Notes: generated by a model from the sequence alone, not told the origin. Counted from the stretch's first letter, positions 1 through 13,040 are shown. The stretch is DNA of 44,723 nucleotides from Acidobacteriota bacterium (GCA_003224715.1 QHZP01000008.1:10832-55554), one strand, 5' to 3'. Translations and numbers: made by a program.

Positions 1-128
1 GCCTCCGTTGAGGACTGATACCTGGCTACCACCTCTTCGTAATTAGCCGGATTAATACTATCGAAGACCTTGCCCGACGACGAATTCACCCATTCCCCGG
101 CGATAAAGTTTCCGTAAGTTTGCGCCAT
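1..128 (-). CDS. Aldehyde dehydrogenase, N-terminal fragment (runs off the window edge)
   Basis: Reverse strand reads MAQTYGNFIAGEWVNSSSGKVFDSINPANYEEVVARYQSSTE from an ATG at 128, with GGGGAGG upstream (131-142). Typical NAD-dependent ALDH N-terminus (IAGEW...NPAN). Absent from the ORF track because it is truncated. Confidence 0.8.
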   Translation of the reverse strand, partial: MAQTYGNFIAGEWVNSSSGKVFDSINPANYEEVVARYQSSTE

Positions 129-333
129 ATGAAATCCTCCCCTATCAATAAAATTGGAAGCACAGCTCCTTGAATTTAGTCCAGCCTCATCTTAGTTTCC
201 GATCCAGGCTTTGTCAATCCAGCTGCAAGAGGGTAGCCCGGTGATTTGCGCGCTGCGATCCCCGAAAACCTGTGGTATGATGCGGAAGAGACGGAGAGAG
301 ACTTTATTATCTGGAAGTTTCGTGGATTCATAA

Positions 334-2229
<1,896 letters not shown>

Positions 2230-2446
2230 GGCAGCTCGGTTATGGAATTTTCAGTGGCCGCCAGCCTCTCTTCCTGGGGCGCTGTACTGCTTTGCCCCGC
2301 TTGCAGAATCGTTGAATCGTTCCAACGGAACCAATTATCACCTGCGCCAGGTTCTTCCCCAACTGATGACTGAAGTAGCTGCCGCCAACAATTTGGTCAA
2401 AAAGTGTGTTATGGACCCGATGGGCCAATAGAAGGAGAAACGATTA

Positions 2447-3484
2447 ATGTCGAGTCGTTCTAAGATCGCTATTATCGGGGCCAGTGGCTATTCCGGTGCC
2501 GAAATCGTGAGTCTGCTCCTGAGTCATCCTGCAGTGGAACTGACAACCTTGATGACTGCCAATCAAGAACGCAGGGATAACAGGCCCCAGAAGTATAGTG
2601 ATGCTCTGCCGCAATTCTACCGTCTTTGTGACCTGGAAATTGAGCCATTGGAGGTTGATGAACTCCAGAAGCGCGACATTAATGTGGTCTTTCTGGCGAC
2701 CCCTAACGAAATATCTCATGAACTGGTACCAAAACTCCTGGAACGAAAACTGCGGGTCATTGACTTAAGCGGCTCTTATCGTCTTAAACAAAGTGCGCTT
2801 TATTCCAGGTGGTATGGATTTGAGCATCAATTCCCCAAGCTCCTGGAATCGGCAGTATATGGACTCACCGAGATCCATCGTGATTCGATTCGCACGGCTC
2901 AACTGCTGGCCAACCCTGGCTGCTATCCTACCTCCGTCTTATTACCGTTGATTCCCTTACAGCAACGGGGATTGATCGACCCAGGATTCGATATTGTGTG
3001 CGACTCAAAATCGGGTGTGACCGGCGCCGGAAAAGCTCCCAGCCCCAACACGCATTTTTCGGAGGTGACCGAAAGCTTTAAAGCCTACAACGTTATGAAG
3101 CATCGCCATGCGCCTGAAATTTGGCAGGAGTTGGGGAACCCAAACTTGATCTTCACGCCTCATCTTCTACCCATCAATCGGGGCATTCTCTCTACCATTT
3201 ATGTAAAGGTGCGAAGATCAGTGAATGAGGTGATGATTTCTGAGTGTCTCCGGAAAGCCTATGACAACGAGCCCTTCATACGCCTTTATAGCAATGGAAC
3301 TCTCCCTGAAGTCAAGTTCGTGGTTCACACGAATTTTTGCGACATCGGCTGGACATTTGATAGGGATCGGTCGAACCTGATCATTATTGCTACGATAGAC
3401 AACATTGGTAAAGGCGCAGCCGGCCAAGCCGTTCAAAACATGAATGTGATGTTAGAGGTCGAGGAAAGGGCGGGATTATTTTGA
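2447..3484 (+). CDS. argC: N-acetyl-gamma-glutamyl-phosphate reductase
   Basis: IIGASGYSGAE nucleotide-binding start and NPGCYPT active-site motif; first gene of the arg cluster. Confidence 0.96.
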   Translation: MSSRSKIAIIGASGYSGAEIVSLLLSHPAVELTTLMTANQERRDNRPQKYSDALPQFYRLCDLEIEPLEVDELQKRDINVVFLATPNEISHELVPKLLERKLRVIDLSGSYRLKQSALYSRWYGFEHQFPKLLESAVYGLTEIHRDSIRTAQLLANPGCYPTSVLLPLIPLQQRGLIDPGFDIVCDSKSGVTGAGKAPSPNTHFSEVTESFKAYNVMKHRHAPEIWQELGNPNLIFTPHLLPINRGILSTIYVKVRRSVNEVMISECLRKAYDNEPFIRLYSNGTLPEVKFVVHTNFCDIGWTFDRDRSNLIIIATIDNIGKGAAGQAVQNMNVMLEVEERAGLF

Positions 3485-3567
3485 GGGTAAATTGGGGCTG
3501 CGTGTCTCTAAGCCTCGGCCGCCTGATCATCCTGGACGCATAAGATTCAATAAGCGAGGGGCTTTCA

Positions 3568-4365
3568 TTGCGAATTGTCGTAAAACTGGGGGGAAGTTTA
3601 TTGACGGAGTTGGAACTTCTCCATAAAATAATCGCCCAACTTGGGGAAGTGCAGGACCACCAGCATGATGTTATTGTGGTCCACGGAGGCGGCCAACAAA
3701 TTAGGCATTACTTGGAGCAACTAAAAATTCCCAGTCACTTTCATCGCGGGTTGCGGGTAACCGATTCTGCTTCAATGCAAGTCGTGCAGATGGTCCTGGC
3801 AGGCCTGATCAACAAAGATATCGTGGCGGCCTTCGCAAGAAACCATCGGTTGGCTGTTGGTCTTTGCGGTGGCGACGGCAGTAGCTTTATTGCCAGGAAG
3901 TTCGTGGATCATGGAACCCAGCCGGAGGATTTCGATTATGGCTTTGTGGGTGAAATTGTCCACGGCGAGCCCAAATTGGTCGATCTACTGCTGTCAGAAG
4001 GATATTTTCCAGTCATCGCCTGCATCGGCCTTGGTGAAGAATCAGCCTATTATAACGTTAACGGAGACGAGATGGCGGCCGCCGTAGCCATTTTCTGTAG
4101 AGCCGAACGCTTAGTCTTCTTGACAGACGTGCCCGGAGTTTTGGATGCAGAGAAAAAAGTCATCCCCTCCTTAACTCGAGCTCGAATGGAGGAACTCCGA
4201 GCCTCCGGAGCGATATCGGAAGGCATGCTTCCCAAGACCCGGGCCTGTGAACGTGCTTTGGAAAATGGGATTCGACAGATCCATATTGTAAGCGGCAAGA
4301 TGCGAGACGGCCTAAGCCGCATTTTGGTGCAGAGCGAATTACTGGGGACTGCGATTTCTCCTTAA
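3568..4365 (+). CDS. argB: Acetylglutamate kinase
   Basis: VKLGGSLL start, VVHGGGQQI, YNVNGDEMAAAVA motifs; TTG start. Confidence 0.95.
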   Translation: MRIVVKLGGSLLTELELLHKIIAQLGEVQDHQHDVIVVHGGGQQIRHYLEQLKIPSHFHRGLRVTDSASMQVVQMVLAGLINKDIVAAFARNHRLAVGLCGGDGSSFIARKFVDHGTQPEDFDYGFVGEIVHGEPKLVDLLLSEGYFPVIACIGLGEESAYYNVNGDEMAAAVAIFCRAERLVFLTDVPGVLDAEKKVIPSLTRARMEELRASGAISEGMLPKTRACERALENGIRQIHIVSGKMRDGLSRILVQSELLGTAISP

Positions 4366-4516
4366 CGAGGGCCGAGTATCACGTTGAGCGGATGGCGTTG
4401 ATAAAGCAATGCGGGAATTCGAAAGCAGTACGGGCGCTGTTGCGAAAGACTAAGACTGGCGAATTCACATGAGCTGTCTGATGGGCATTTGAAGATCGGC
4501 AATCGGAAGGTTCATC

Positions 4517-5764
4517 ATGAACTTAGAACAGATAAGGGACGCGGAATCCAAGTACCTCATCAGCAACTATAAGAAATATCCCCTTTTCGTGGACAAGGGC
4601 CGGAAGTGCGTGGTTTATGATTACGCCGGTAAGCGTTATATTGACCTTTTGGCGGGCATCGCGGTAAATGCGCTGGGATACAACCATCAGCGCATTAACA
4701 ATACAATTCGAAAACAGATTAAGAAGTCGGTCCACGTCTGTAACCTCTTTTATCACCCTTATCAAGCTTTGTTGGCCAAAAAGCTTATCGAGATTTCTGG
4801 TCTCGAAAAAGCGTTCTTCTGCAATAGTGGTACTGAGGCTATCGAGGCGGCTTTTAAACTGGCGAGGGGATTCGCTTATAAGAATCATCTCGGCGAGGGC
4901 AAACACGAATTTCTCACTCTCGACAATGCCTTTCATGGCCGGACCTATGGGGCGTTATCAGCCACGGCCTCGGACAAATACCGCAAGCCTTATGAGCCGT
5001 TGGTCCCGGGCTTTCGATTCGTCAAGTTCAACGACGTCGAGGACCTTAAAACCCAGTTCAACGAAAAAGTCTGCGCCTTAATTGTCGAGCCCATCCAGGG
5101 CGAAGGGGGAATTCATGCCTGCTCTCACAAATTTCTGAATACAGCCCGCCAGCTCTGCGATCGATATCAGGCGCTGCTTATCTTTGATGAAATTCAATGT
5201 GGCATTGGGCGCACCGGCCGCTATTTCTACTTTCAAAAGTTCGATCTCAAACCGGATGTTTTGACGTTAGCTAAACCGATAGGATTAGGATTGCCGTTGG
5301 GAGCGCTATTGACAACCGACAGAATTGCTCCAACCTTTGGTCCCGGTGATCATGGTACTACTTTCGGGGGAGGTCCTCTGGCTTGCCGGGTAGGCTTCGA
5401 ATTTCTAAAAATCTTGCAAGAAGACCAGTTGCTTGAGCACATTGCCACAACCGGCGAGTTCTTTAAGGAAAAGTTACTGGACTTAAAAGCCAAGTATCCC
5501 TTTGTAACGGATGTCCGTGGGGAAGGTTTGATCCTGGGGATGGAGTTGAGCTTCCCGGGTCGGGAGATTGTTAACCGCTGTCTGGATGCGGGATTCATCA
5601 TCAATTGCACTGCCGACAGAGTGCTGCGTTTTCTTCCCCCTTATATCATTACGAAAAAGGAGATCAGTAAGTTCATTAAGGTGCTGGACAAAATTTTGTC
5701 TGAGGTAAAGCTAGCGACCACGGAACTGACCTCTGCATCCCAATCCGTCGGAGGAAGCCATTAA
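4517..5764 (+). CDS. argD: Acetylornithine aminotransferase (class III PLP aminotransferase)
   Basis: FFCNSGTEAIEAAFKLAR, FDEIQCGIGRTGRYF, LAKPIGLGLPLGA motifs; position in arg cluster. Confidence 0.94.
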   Translation: MNLEQIRDAESKYLISNYKKYPLFVDKGRKCVVYDYAGKRYIDLLAGIAVNALGYNHQRINNTIRKQIKKSVHVCNLFYHPYQALLAKKLIEISGLEKAFFCNSGTEAIEAAFKLARGFAYKNHLGEGKHEFLTLDNAFHGRTYGALSATASDKYRKPYEPLVPGFRFVKFNDVEDLKTQFNEKVCALIVEPIQGEGGIHACSHKFLNTARQLCDRYQALLIFDEIQCGIGRTGRYFYFQKFDLKPDVLTLAKPIGLGLPLGALLTTDRIAPTFGPGDHGTTFGGGPLACRVGFEFLKILQEDQLLEHIATTGEFFKEKLLDLKAKYPFVTDVRGEGLILGMELSFPGREIVNRCLDAGFIINCTADRVLRFLPPYIITKKEISKFIKVLDKILSEVKLATTELTSASQSVGGSH

Positions 5765-5774
5765 AAAAAACTCA

Positions 5775-6746
5775 GTGAAAGTTTCCCGCGCTACCACCGA
5801 CTCCAGCTTGAATATCAAAAAGAAGCTGACCGTCGAAGACTTAATCTCGATTCAATTCTTAACGCCCCAGGATATTGAGCTGATCTTTGAGTCGGCGGCA
5901 GCCCTCAAGAAGGATCCGACCCATTTTTCCCAGGCTTTGGCTGGGAAGACAGTGGCTTTGATTTTTGAGAAACCCTCTCTGCGAACCCGTGTTACCTTCG
6001 ATGTCGGGATGACCAGCATGGGCGGAAACGTCGTCTTTCTGGATCATAGCCTCACCAAATTGGGTGAACGGGAGTCGATTAAAGATGTGGCTAAAAACCT
6101 CGAAAGATGGGTCCATGGAATTGTAGCCCGAACTTATAAAAACAAGTCGGTAGCGGAATTGGCCGAGCATGCCGGCATTCCCGTCATCAATGGGTTGACG
6201 GACCTTTTACACCCGTGCCAGGCATTGACAGACTATTTCACCATCCAGGAAAGGTTCGGCTCCTTCACGAACATCAAATTCGCTTACGTCGGTGATGGCA
6301 ACAATACCTGTCACTCTCTCATCGATGGGGCTGCAAAGCTCGGGATGGAGCTATGGATCGCCACGCCTGAAGGGTTCGAACCCAATCTTCGGATTGTCAG
6401 CGAGGCCGAAAAAACTGCGAGAGACACCGGGGCCCAAATTCAGATTGTCAATGATCCGGTGGATGCGGTTAGAGACGCCGGCATTGTTTATACCGATGTC
6501 TGGGCCAGCATGGGCCAGGAAGCAGAAACAGAAGATCGAGCGGCCGTTTTCGCAGATTTTCGAGTGGATAGCGAGCTGATGGCTTATGCCCACCCGGATG
6601 CGGTCTTCATGCACTGCCTGCCGGCCCATCGAGGTTATGAAGTGGCTCCCAGTGTGATTGATTCCCCGCAGTCGATTGTTTACGATCAGGCGGAAAATCG
6701 CCTCCACGTGCAGAAGGCGATTCTCTACTTACTGATGGGACCCTAA
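5775..6746 (+). CDS. argF: Ornithine carbamoyltransferase
   Basis: EKPSLRTRVTFDVGM carbamoyl-phosphate loop, HPCQALTD, HCLPAHRGYEV motifs. Confidence 0.95.
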   Translation: MKVSRATTDSSLNIKKKLTVEDLISIQFLTPQDIELIFESAAALKKDPTHFSQALAGKTVALIFEKPSLRTRVTFDVGMTSMGGNVVFLDHSLTKLGERESIKDVAKNLERWVHGIVARTYKNKSVAELAEHAGIPVINGLTDLLHPCQALTDYFTIQERFGSFTNIKFAYVGDGNNTCHSLIDGAAKLGMELWIATPEGFEPNLRIVSEAEKTARDTGAQIQIVNDPVDAVRDAGIVYTDVWASMGQEAETEDRAAVFADFRVDSELMAYAHPDAVFMHCLPAHRGYEVAPSVIDSPQSIVYDQAENRLHVQKAILYLLMGP

Positions 6747-6884
6747 ACCAATGCGGATAGTCGATTGCGGAATATGGCTTGATAGAGTCCAAGCTGAGCG
6801 GGAAAAAGAACTCAGAATCTTTAATCACGAGGCAGCCAATCCCGTTACAGGTGCGATTGTGCTTCCAGTTGAGGGAACGAACTG

Positions 6885-8087
6885 ATGATCAAGAAAGTCG
6901 TTTTGGCTTACTCGGGAGGTTTGGATACCTCCGTTATCATTCCATGGTTAAAGGAGAATTATCGCTGCGAAGTCATCGCAATGGCGGGGGACGTTGGACA
7001 GGGTGAAGAGTTACACGGGCTCCACGAAAAAGCCACCAAGACTGGGGCTTCCCAGCTTTATGTGGAGGACTTGCGCGAAGAGTTTGTGCGTGACTACATT
7101 TGGCCTACCTTACGCGCCGGGGCGGTTTATGAGCGAAAATACCTGCTCGGGACTTCGATGGCTCGTCCCATCCTGGCCAAGCGACAAGTAGAAATTGCCT
7201 TGAGGGAAGGAGCGGATGCAGTAGCCCATGGCTGCACCGGCAAAGGCAATGATCAAGTTCGATTTGAACTGACCTACAAAGCACTGGCTCCACACCTGAA
7301 AGTCATTGCCCCCTGGCGGGAATGGAGTATCAAGTCTCGAGAAGACGCCATTGATTACGCTCAGAAGAAGAATATTCCGATCACTGCGACGAAGGAAAAA
7401 ATTTATAGTGAGGATCGGAACATCTGGCACATCAGCCACGAAGGGGGCGTTCTGGAAGATCCCGCCAGCGAGCCGGAAGAATCTATGTGGAAGTTGACCA
7501 CGTCCCCCGAGAAAGCGCCTGACGAGGCTCGCTATGTCGCGATCGAATTCGAGAGGGGTACTCCGGTGGGAATCGACGGAAAGAAACTTCCCCCTGTTGA
7601 GTTAGTCAGCCTGGCCAACAAGATTGGCGGCGAGCACGCTATCGGACGAATCGATTTGGTGGAGAATCGCCTCGTCGGCATAAAATCAAGGGGAGCCTAT
7701 GAAACTCCCGGTGGAACTCTGATCGTGCAAGCGCACCGGGAGCTCGAGTCCATTTGCCTGGACAAAGAGACGTTACGGCTTAAGGATCAATTGGCAATCA
7801 AATACGCCGACCTAGTCTATAACGGACAGTGGTTTACTCCGATCCGCGAAGCTCTGGATGGCTTTGTTGAAGCGACTCAAAAGACGGTCACGGGGTCTGT
7901 TCGCCTGAAACTCTATAAAGGCAATATTATTGTGGCCGGAAGGAAGTCTCCCTATTCGCTTTATCGTGAGGATCTGGCCACCTTTGGCGAAGAAGCCGTC
8001 TATAACCAAAAAGACGCCGAAGGCTTTATTAACCTCTTCGGGCTTCCGGTTAAGGTTCAGGCACTGGCAGAGAGAAGTAGGAAGTAG
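6885..8087 (+). CDS. argG: Argininosuccinate synthase
   Basis: [20 protein letters not shown]-loop; [15 protein letters not shown]. Confidence 0.97.
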   Translation: MIKKVVLAYSGGLDTSVIIPWLKENYRCEVIAMAGDVGQGEELHGLHEKATKTGASQLYVEDLREEFVRDYIWPTLRAGAVYERKYLLGTSMARPILAKRQVEIALREGADAVAHGCTGKGNDQVRFELTYKALAPHLKVIAPWREWSIKSREDAIDYAQKKNIPITATKEKIYSEDRNIWHISHEGGVLEDPASEPEESMWKLTTSPEKAPDEARYVAIEFERGTPVGIDGKKLPPVELVSLANKIGGEHAIGRIDLVENRLVGIKSRGAYETPGGTLIVQAHRELESICLDKETLRLKDQLAIKYADLVYNGQWFTPIREALDGFVEATQKTVTGSVRLKLYKGNIIVAGRKSPYSLYREDLATFGEEAVYNQKDAEGFINLFGLPVKVQALAERSRK

Positions 8088-8264
8088 TCTCCTCCGATTA
8101 ACCAAGACGACCTGGAGAGGAAAGAGGGATTGTCTGGCCGCCCCAGAGGGGTCGTGAAGTTCTCTCAGAAATGGGTTTGCCATTTTGGAAATGAGAGCAA
8201 CCTGACGGAAGTCTCAACTCTTCGGCGTTCTTTGTGGCTTGGCGGTCAATAATTTTTTACCTAC

Positions 8265-9647
8265 ATGAAAACCTGGGGTGGAAGATTCACCGAACACATG
8301 GATTCGGTGTTCGAGCGATTCAATAATTCGTTCGACACGGATCAGCGACTCATCTTCGAAGACATTGAAGGTTCTATGGCATATGCGAGCACCCTGGAAA
8401 GGGCTGGGATCCTCTCTCCTGAGGAACTCAAGCAGATTGGCAAAGGTCTGGCCGACATTAAGAAACGAGTGGAAAAGGACCCCGGATGGCTGTCAGGTCA
8501 AAAGGATGAGGATGTGCATAGCTTTGTGGAAGCGCGCCTTCATGAGATAGTCGGCGATGTTGCTCTTAAGCTACACACTGGGTGGTGCCGAAATGACCAG
8601 TTGTCCCTGGACACGCGCCTCTGTCTAAAGCGTGCCATCATTCGCGTTCAGGTGCAAATTAAGAGTTTAAATCGCTCCATTCTCAATCTGTCCAAAACTC
8701 ACCTGGATGTGATTATCCCTGGCTACACGCATCTCCGCAAAGCTCAACCGGTCCTGTTCTCCCACTACCTGTTAGCCTATTTTGAAATGTTCCAACGGGA
8801 TTATGACCGTTTTGACGATTGCTTCAGGCGAACGGACTTTATGCCCTTAGGCTCAGGAGCCCTGGCGGGCAGCGGCTTTCCCGTTGACCGGGAGGCTCTA
8901 CGCAAGGAACTCGGTTTTGCCCAGCTTACCCGCAACAGTGTGGATGCCGTCAGCGACAGGGATTATCTGGTTGAATTTGTCTCAGGTGCCGCTTTGACCC
9001 TTGTTCATTTAAGCCGCCTGGCCGAGGATTTCATCATTTATTCCTCGACAGAATTTGGGTTGCTAGAGCTCTCCGATACCGTCACTACCGGCAGCAGCCT
9101 TATGCCTCAAAAAAAGAACCCCGATTCCCTGGAGTTGATCCGCGGTAAGGCAGGCCGAGTTTTTGGTCATTTGATGAGCCTCCTGACTTTGCTGAAGGGC
9201 TTGCCAATGGCTTACAACAAGGACTTGCAGGAGGACAAGGAGATCCTGTTTGACACGCTGGACACCCTTGTCGAATGCTTACAAGTTGCCGAGACCGTCG
9301 CCAAGACGACGAACGTGAATAGGACGGTGGCTCGAGAGTGCGTCCAGAGAGATTTTCTCAATGCTACCGATCTAGCCGACTATCTTGTCGGCAAAGGACT
9401 GCCTTTTCGCAAAGCCCACGAACTGGTCGGCAAGATTGTGTTGCATTGTGAAGCCCACAAGATCCCGTTGGATGCGTTACCATTGGCCGAATTTCAGTCG
9501 TTCTCCGAACTAATAGGAGACGATGTCTATACCGCTTTGTCGCTTGAGAACTGCATCCAGTCTCGTTCTGTAGTGGGTGGGACTGCTAGATCCCGCGTGC
9601 TGGAAGCGATTGAAGAAGCGGAAAAACGATTAGCCATCGGCGAATGA
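8265..9647 (+). CDS. argH: Argininosuccinate lyase
   Basis: WGGRFTE start, fumarase-superfamily signature GSSLMPQKKNPDSLE. Confidence 0.97.
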   Translation: MKTWGGRFTEHMDSVFERFNNSFDTDQRLIFEDIEGSMAYASTLERAGILSPEELKQIGKGLADIKKRVEKDPGWLSGQKDEDVHSFVEARLHEIVGDVALKLHTGWCRNDQLSLDTRLCLKRAIIRVQVQIKSLNRSILNLSKTHLDVIIPGYTHLRKAQPVLFSHYLLAYFEMFQRDYDRFDDCFRRTDFMPLGSGALAGSGFPVDREALRKELGFAQLTRNSVDAVSDRDYLVEFVSGAALTLVHLSRLAEDFIIYSSTEFGLLELSDTVTTGSSLMPQKKNPDSLELIRGKAGRVFGHLMSLLTLLKGLPMAYNKDLQEDKEILFDTLDTLVECLQVAETVAKTTNVNRTVARECVQRDFLNATDLADYLVGKGLPFRKAHELVGKIVLHCEAHKIPLDALPLAEFQSFSELIGDDVYTALSLENCIQSRSVVGGTARSRVLEAIEEAEKRLAIGE

Positions 9648-9781
9648 GGATGGTTGATTGACAGAGAGACGTTTGTTCCCTTGATATTGTTTCCTACGCT
9701 CGAGACTTGGCGCTCCTTTCGTAGTATGTAAAGAGGGAAAACTTTTGCAGAACTAATCTACATCTAGAGGAGTTCTATTCA

Positions 9782-11020
9782 TTGAACAAATCATCCATTA
9801 TTGAGACCGCCTGGAAACTCGACTCCAAGCAGGTCATAGCTCCTCAGGGTTTCCTGGCTTCCGCCGCAGCGGCCGGCATTAAGAAAGAAGGCAAGTTAGA
9901 CGTCGGTCTACTCTATTCCCGGCGGCCTTCCATCGCCGCCGCACGTTTCACCACCAATGCTGTTAAGGCCGCGCCGGTTTTGCTTTCTCAGGAACACCTG
10001 GAAGAATCGGGCGGAGAGATCCGGGCCATCTTTGTGAATTCCGGGAACGCCAATGCCTGTACAGGAGCGGAAGGCATGATAGTTGCCAGGAAAATGGCGA
10101 AACTGGCTGGAGAGGTCGTTGCTGTCCCGGCCGACCAGGTAATCGTCTGCTCGACCGGGGTCATTGGCGTCCCGCTTCCTTTTGACCGAATAAAACAAAA
10201 ATCCCAGGAATTGAAACGGAACCTGAGCGGCGAAGGAATGGATGCTGTTTCCAAAGCCATCATGACCACAGACACGGTCCCAAAGGTGTGCACGGCCGAG
10301 AGCCTTGTGGGCCCATCGTCCGTTCGCATCAGCGGAATGACGAAGGGGGCTGGAATGATTCATCCACGCCTGGCGACCACTTTGGCTTTTGTCTTGACGG
10401 ACGCATTCATTACAAAGGCTCTTTTGGAGGAGGCCCTGACCGAGTCCTGTGAGAGAAGCTATAACCGGATAACGGTCGACGGGGATACGTCAACGAATGA
10501 TACGCTCACTGTCCTTGCCAATGGGGCTTCCGGCGCATCTTTAATAGAACAAAAAGATGAGACCTACCATCATTTCTTGCAAGGTCTCACAGAAGTTTGC
10601 CAAAGTCTGGCTCAGCAAATTGTGCGCGATGGCGAAGGGGCCAGCAAATTCGTAGAGATTGCGATCGAAGGGGCCGACTGCGAACCCAATGCCACCCGCA
10701 TAGCCCGCAGCATCGCCAATTCGCCCTTGGTCAAAACGGCTCTGGCTGGCGAAGATGCCAATTGGGGGCGCATTCTGTGTGCTGCAGGTTATTCCGGGGT
10801 TCGGTTTGACCCGGATCGAGTGGGAATTAAGATTGGCGATCTAGAGGTTTGCAAGAATGGAACTGGATTGAGCTTTGACGAAGCCTTGGCCAAGCAGATT
10901 CTGAGTCGCCGGGACATTCGCATCACTGTTAACCTCAATGTGGGTTCCTCTTCGGCCACTATGTGGACTTGCGATCTGACGAAGGATTACATTCACATCA
11001 ATGCCGACTACCGAACCTGA
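9782..11020 (+). CDS. argJ: Glutamate N-acetyltransferase / amino-acid acetyltransferase
   Basis: VNSGNANACTG, MTKGAGMIHPRLATTLAFVLTD (autoprocessing region with nucleophile Thr), GEDANWGRI; TTG start. Confidence 0.95.
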   Translation: MNKSSIIETAWKLDSKQVIAPQGFLASAAAAGIKKEGKLDVGLLYSRRPSIAAARFTTNAVKAAPVLLSQEHLEESGGEIRAIFVNSGNANACTGAEGMIVARKMAKLAGEVVAVPADQVIVCSTGVIGVPLPFDRIKQKSQELKRNLSGEGMDAVSKAIMTTDTVPKVCTAESLVGPSSVRISGMTKGAGMIHPRLATTLAFVLTDAFITKALLEEALTESCERSYNRITVDGDTSTNDTLTVLANGASGASLIEQKDETYHHFLQGLTEVCQSLAQQIVRDGEGASKFVEIAIEGADCEPNATRIARSIANSPLVKTALAGEDANWGRILCAAGYSGVRFDPDRVGIKIGDLEVCKNGTGLSFDEALAKQILSRRDIRITVNLNVGSSSATMWTCDLTKDYIHINADYRT

Positions 11021-11148
11021 ACTGGTCTTAGCTCGATCGTTTCAAACATGCTATCCGTCCCAAGGAACTTGCTCGCATACGCCAATAATCCCCGCTCAAC
11101 CATCCTGGGCCAACCACAATTTTCAAATCCAACTCCTTCGAGGTATTA

Positions 11149-12420
11149 ATGGCAAGTCACATAAACCGCCGCCGTTTTATTCAGGGTCTAACCACCGCTA
11201 CTAGCCTTGCTGCAGGCTGGACAGCGCGTAGCTACGCTGCCATCCCCGGCGCCAATGAAAGATTGCGTCTGGGTGTCATCGGGTGTGGTGGTATGGCCAA
11301 CCATCACATGGATGAGTTGTTGACTATGAAGGCCGCCGACAAGGTGGAAATCGTAGCAGTTTGCGATGTGTTCAGAAAGCGATTGGATTCGGCAGCCCAG
11401 AAAACAGGTGGGAAACCGTTTGCAAACTACCAAGAGCTCCTTCTACAGAAGGACCTCGACTACGTATTGATTGCTACACCAGAACACTGGCATTACCGGA
11501 TGGCCCTGGATGCCCTTGGTGCCGGCAAGCACATCTACCTTGAAAAACCGATGACCCACACCATCGAGCAAGCCCAGGATCTGGTCCGCCAGGTTCGGAG
11601 GTCTAACCTTAAGTTGCAGGTAGGAGTCCAGGGAATGTCGGATGAGTCCTACGAAATCGCCAACCGTTACATCCAGGCCGGCGCACTGGGGAAGGTGGTG
11701 ATGGCTCAAATCGACTATTCCAGAAATTACAAAGAGGATTTCTGGGCTTACGATATTGAGACTGATGCTCAACCCCGTGTAAACCTCGATTGGGAAGCCT
11801 GGCTCGGCCCAGCCCCCAAGCGGCCCTGGGATCCTCGACGTTTTTTCCAGTGGCGACGCTATTGGGATTATTCCGGGGGAATCGCCACCGACCTGTTCAT
11901 CCACCGGGTAACTCGCATCATCAAAGCCGTGGGACTGACTTTTCCAGAACGCGTAGTCGCGACCGGTGGTACTTGGAACTTTACTGAGAGTGTGGCAGAG
12001 ATCCCTGAGACCTTTAACATGTTGTGTGACTATCCTGGCGGCCCAACCGTAGTCCTTGTGTCATCCATGGCTAATGACACCTCAATCGATCACGTCATCC
12101 GCGGCCACAACGCCACTTTGCAGTTCACGCAGGATGGCTTTGTGATAACGCCACAACAAGGCATTCGTGATGACCTGGTTAAGCCAGAGGAAAGGAAAGC
12201 GCAAGAGGTGTGTACCCTGGTGTACAAGAAAACCGGGGCTGAGGATGTTAAGCTCCATCATCGGAATCTGCACGAGGCCATCCGTAAGGGTGAGCCGCTG
12301 CGCTGCGACGTCCAGCTCGGCTATTACGGCACTGTCGTAACCCTCATGGGTGTTGAATCCTTCCGGCAGCAGGCTTACCTGAGATGGGATCCACAAAAGG
12401 AGAAGCTCATAAAGACCTGA
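11149..12420 (+). CDS. Gfo/Idh/MocA family oxidoreductase with twin-arginine signal
   Basis: N-terminus [27 protein letters not shown] (Tat-like), then [15 protein letters not shown] Rossmann motif and YLEKPMTH. Confidence 0.9.
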   Translation: MASHINRRRFIQGLTTATSLAAGWTARSYAAIPGANERLRLGVIGCGGMANHHMDELLTMKAADKVEIVAVCDVFRKRLDSAAQKTGGKPFANYQELLLQKDLDYVLIATPEHWHYRMALDALGAGKHIYLEKPMTHTIEQAQDLVRQVRRSNLKLQVGVQGMSDESYEIANRYIQAGALGKVVMAQIDYSRNYKEDFWAYDIETDAQPRVNLDWEAWLGPAPKRPWDPRRFFQWRRYWDYSGGIATDLFIHRVTRIIKAVGLTFPERVVATGGTWNFTESVAEIPETFNMLCDYPGGPTVVLVSSMANDTSIDHVIRGHNATLQFTQDGFVITPQQGIRDDLVKPEERKAQEVCTLVYKKTGAEDVKLHHRNLHEAIRKGEPLRCDVQLGYYGTVVTLMGVESFRQQAYLRWDPQKEKLIKT

Positions 12421-12463
12421 GTTCAGTGGCCTGCCTTCCGTTTCCGAGCCGATTGTTTGCGAA

Positions 12464-12486
12464 AACAGGATCGTCGCGCTCCTGTT
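12464..12486. terminator. Possible hairpin/terminator after the Gfo/Idh/MocA gene
   Basis: Perfect 7-bp inverted repeat AACAGGA-N9-TCCTGTT 44 nt after the stop codon; no strong U-tract. Confidence 0.3.
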
Positions 12487-12583
12487 CTTACTCGGTTAGC
12501 CGGTGGAAAGCCGAGGAAGAGCACGAGAACGAATGGAAATGGAATACCTCATCGTATTTGTGAAAGCGCGGAATAAGCAACGA
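12486..12583. repeat. Imperfect dispersed repeat, copy 1
   Basis: TTACTCGGTTAGCCGGTGGAAAGCCGAGGAAGAGCACGAGAACGAATGGAAATGGAATACC... aligns with 20115-20212. Confidence 0.5.
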
Positions 12584-12783
12584 TAGGCGGAGATCTCTGC
12601 TCCCGTCACTTCCGTCGCCGCACGCAGACATCTTTAACCCTGGCCCCCGACCCAAGCTCTTACCATTGCCGTCTCGGGAACTTGCCTTCGATGCCCCGTA
12701 TATTTCTTATGGATTCAGACTTTCACGCGACACCCAAATCCCACCCTTCACTCCGAAATCCGACACCCCACCGACGAATGTAT

Positions 12784-12803
12784 AGCACCCGTAGCCGGGT
12801 GCT
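12784..12803. repeat. Perfect 8-bp stem palindrome AGCACCCG-TAGC-CGGGTGCT
   Basis: Read directly from the sequence; lies in a gene-poor interval. Confidence 0.6.
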
Positions 12804-12831
12804 CTTCGTTGAAGGTCTCCAAAGATGAATC

Positions 12832-13040
12832 TCAGGTGATCAAAGCCCTGAACGAATCGACGGAGAGATAGCTTTTCAAATCAGTCAACACCTTGGGCGG
12901 AACCAGTACCTCGCCATTTTTTTTGTCTGGTAAGGATGTCTTGTGCTTGCAGCGAACCGGCGAACTCAAGGGCGTTGCAGACAGCTTCCGCCATCCGTTG
13001 GTCCAGTTCATACGTCCTCAGATGTGGTGCGCAGGCAAAT
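12832..13040 (-). pseudogene. Remnant of a small protein gene broken at an A8 homopolymer
   Basis: Reverse strand reads ...LRTYELDQRMAEAVCNALEFAGSLQAQDILTRQK, then after removing one A from A8, NGEVLVPPKVLTDLKSYLSVDSFRALIT*. 5' boundary unclear. Confidence 0.35.
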
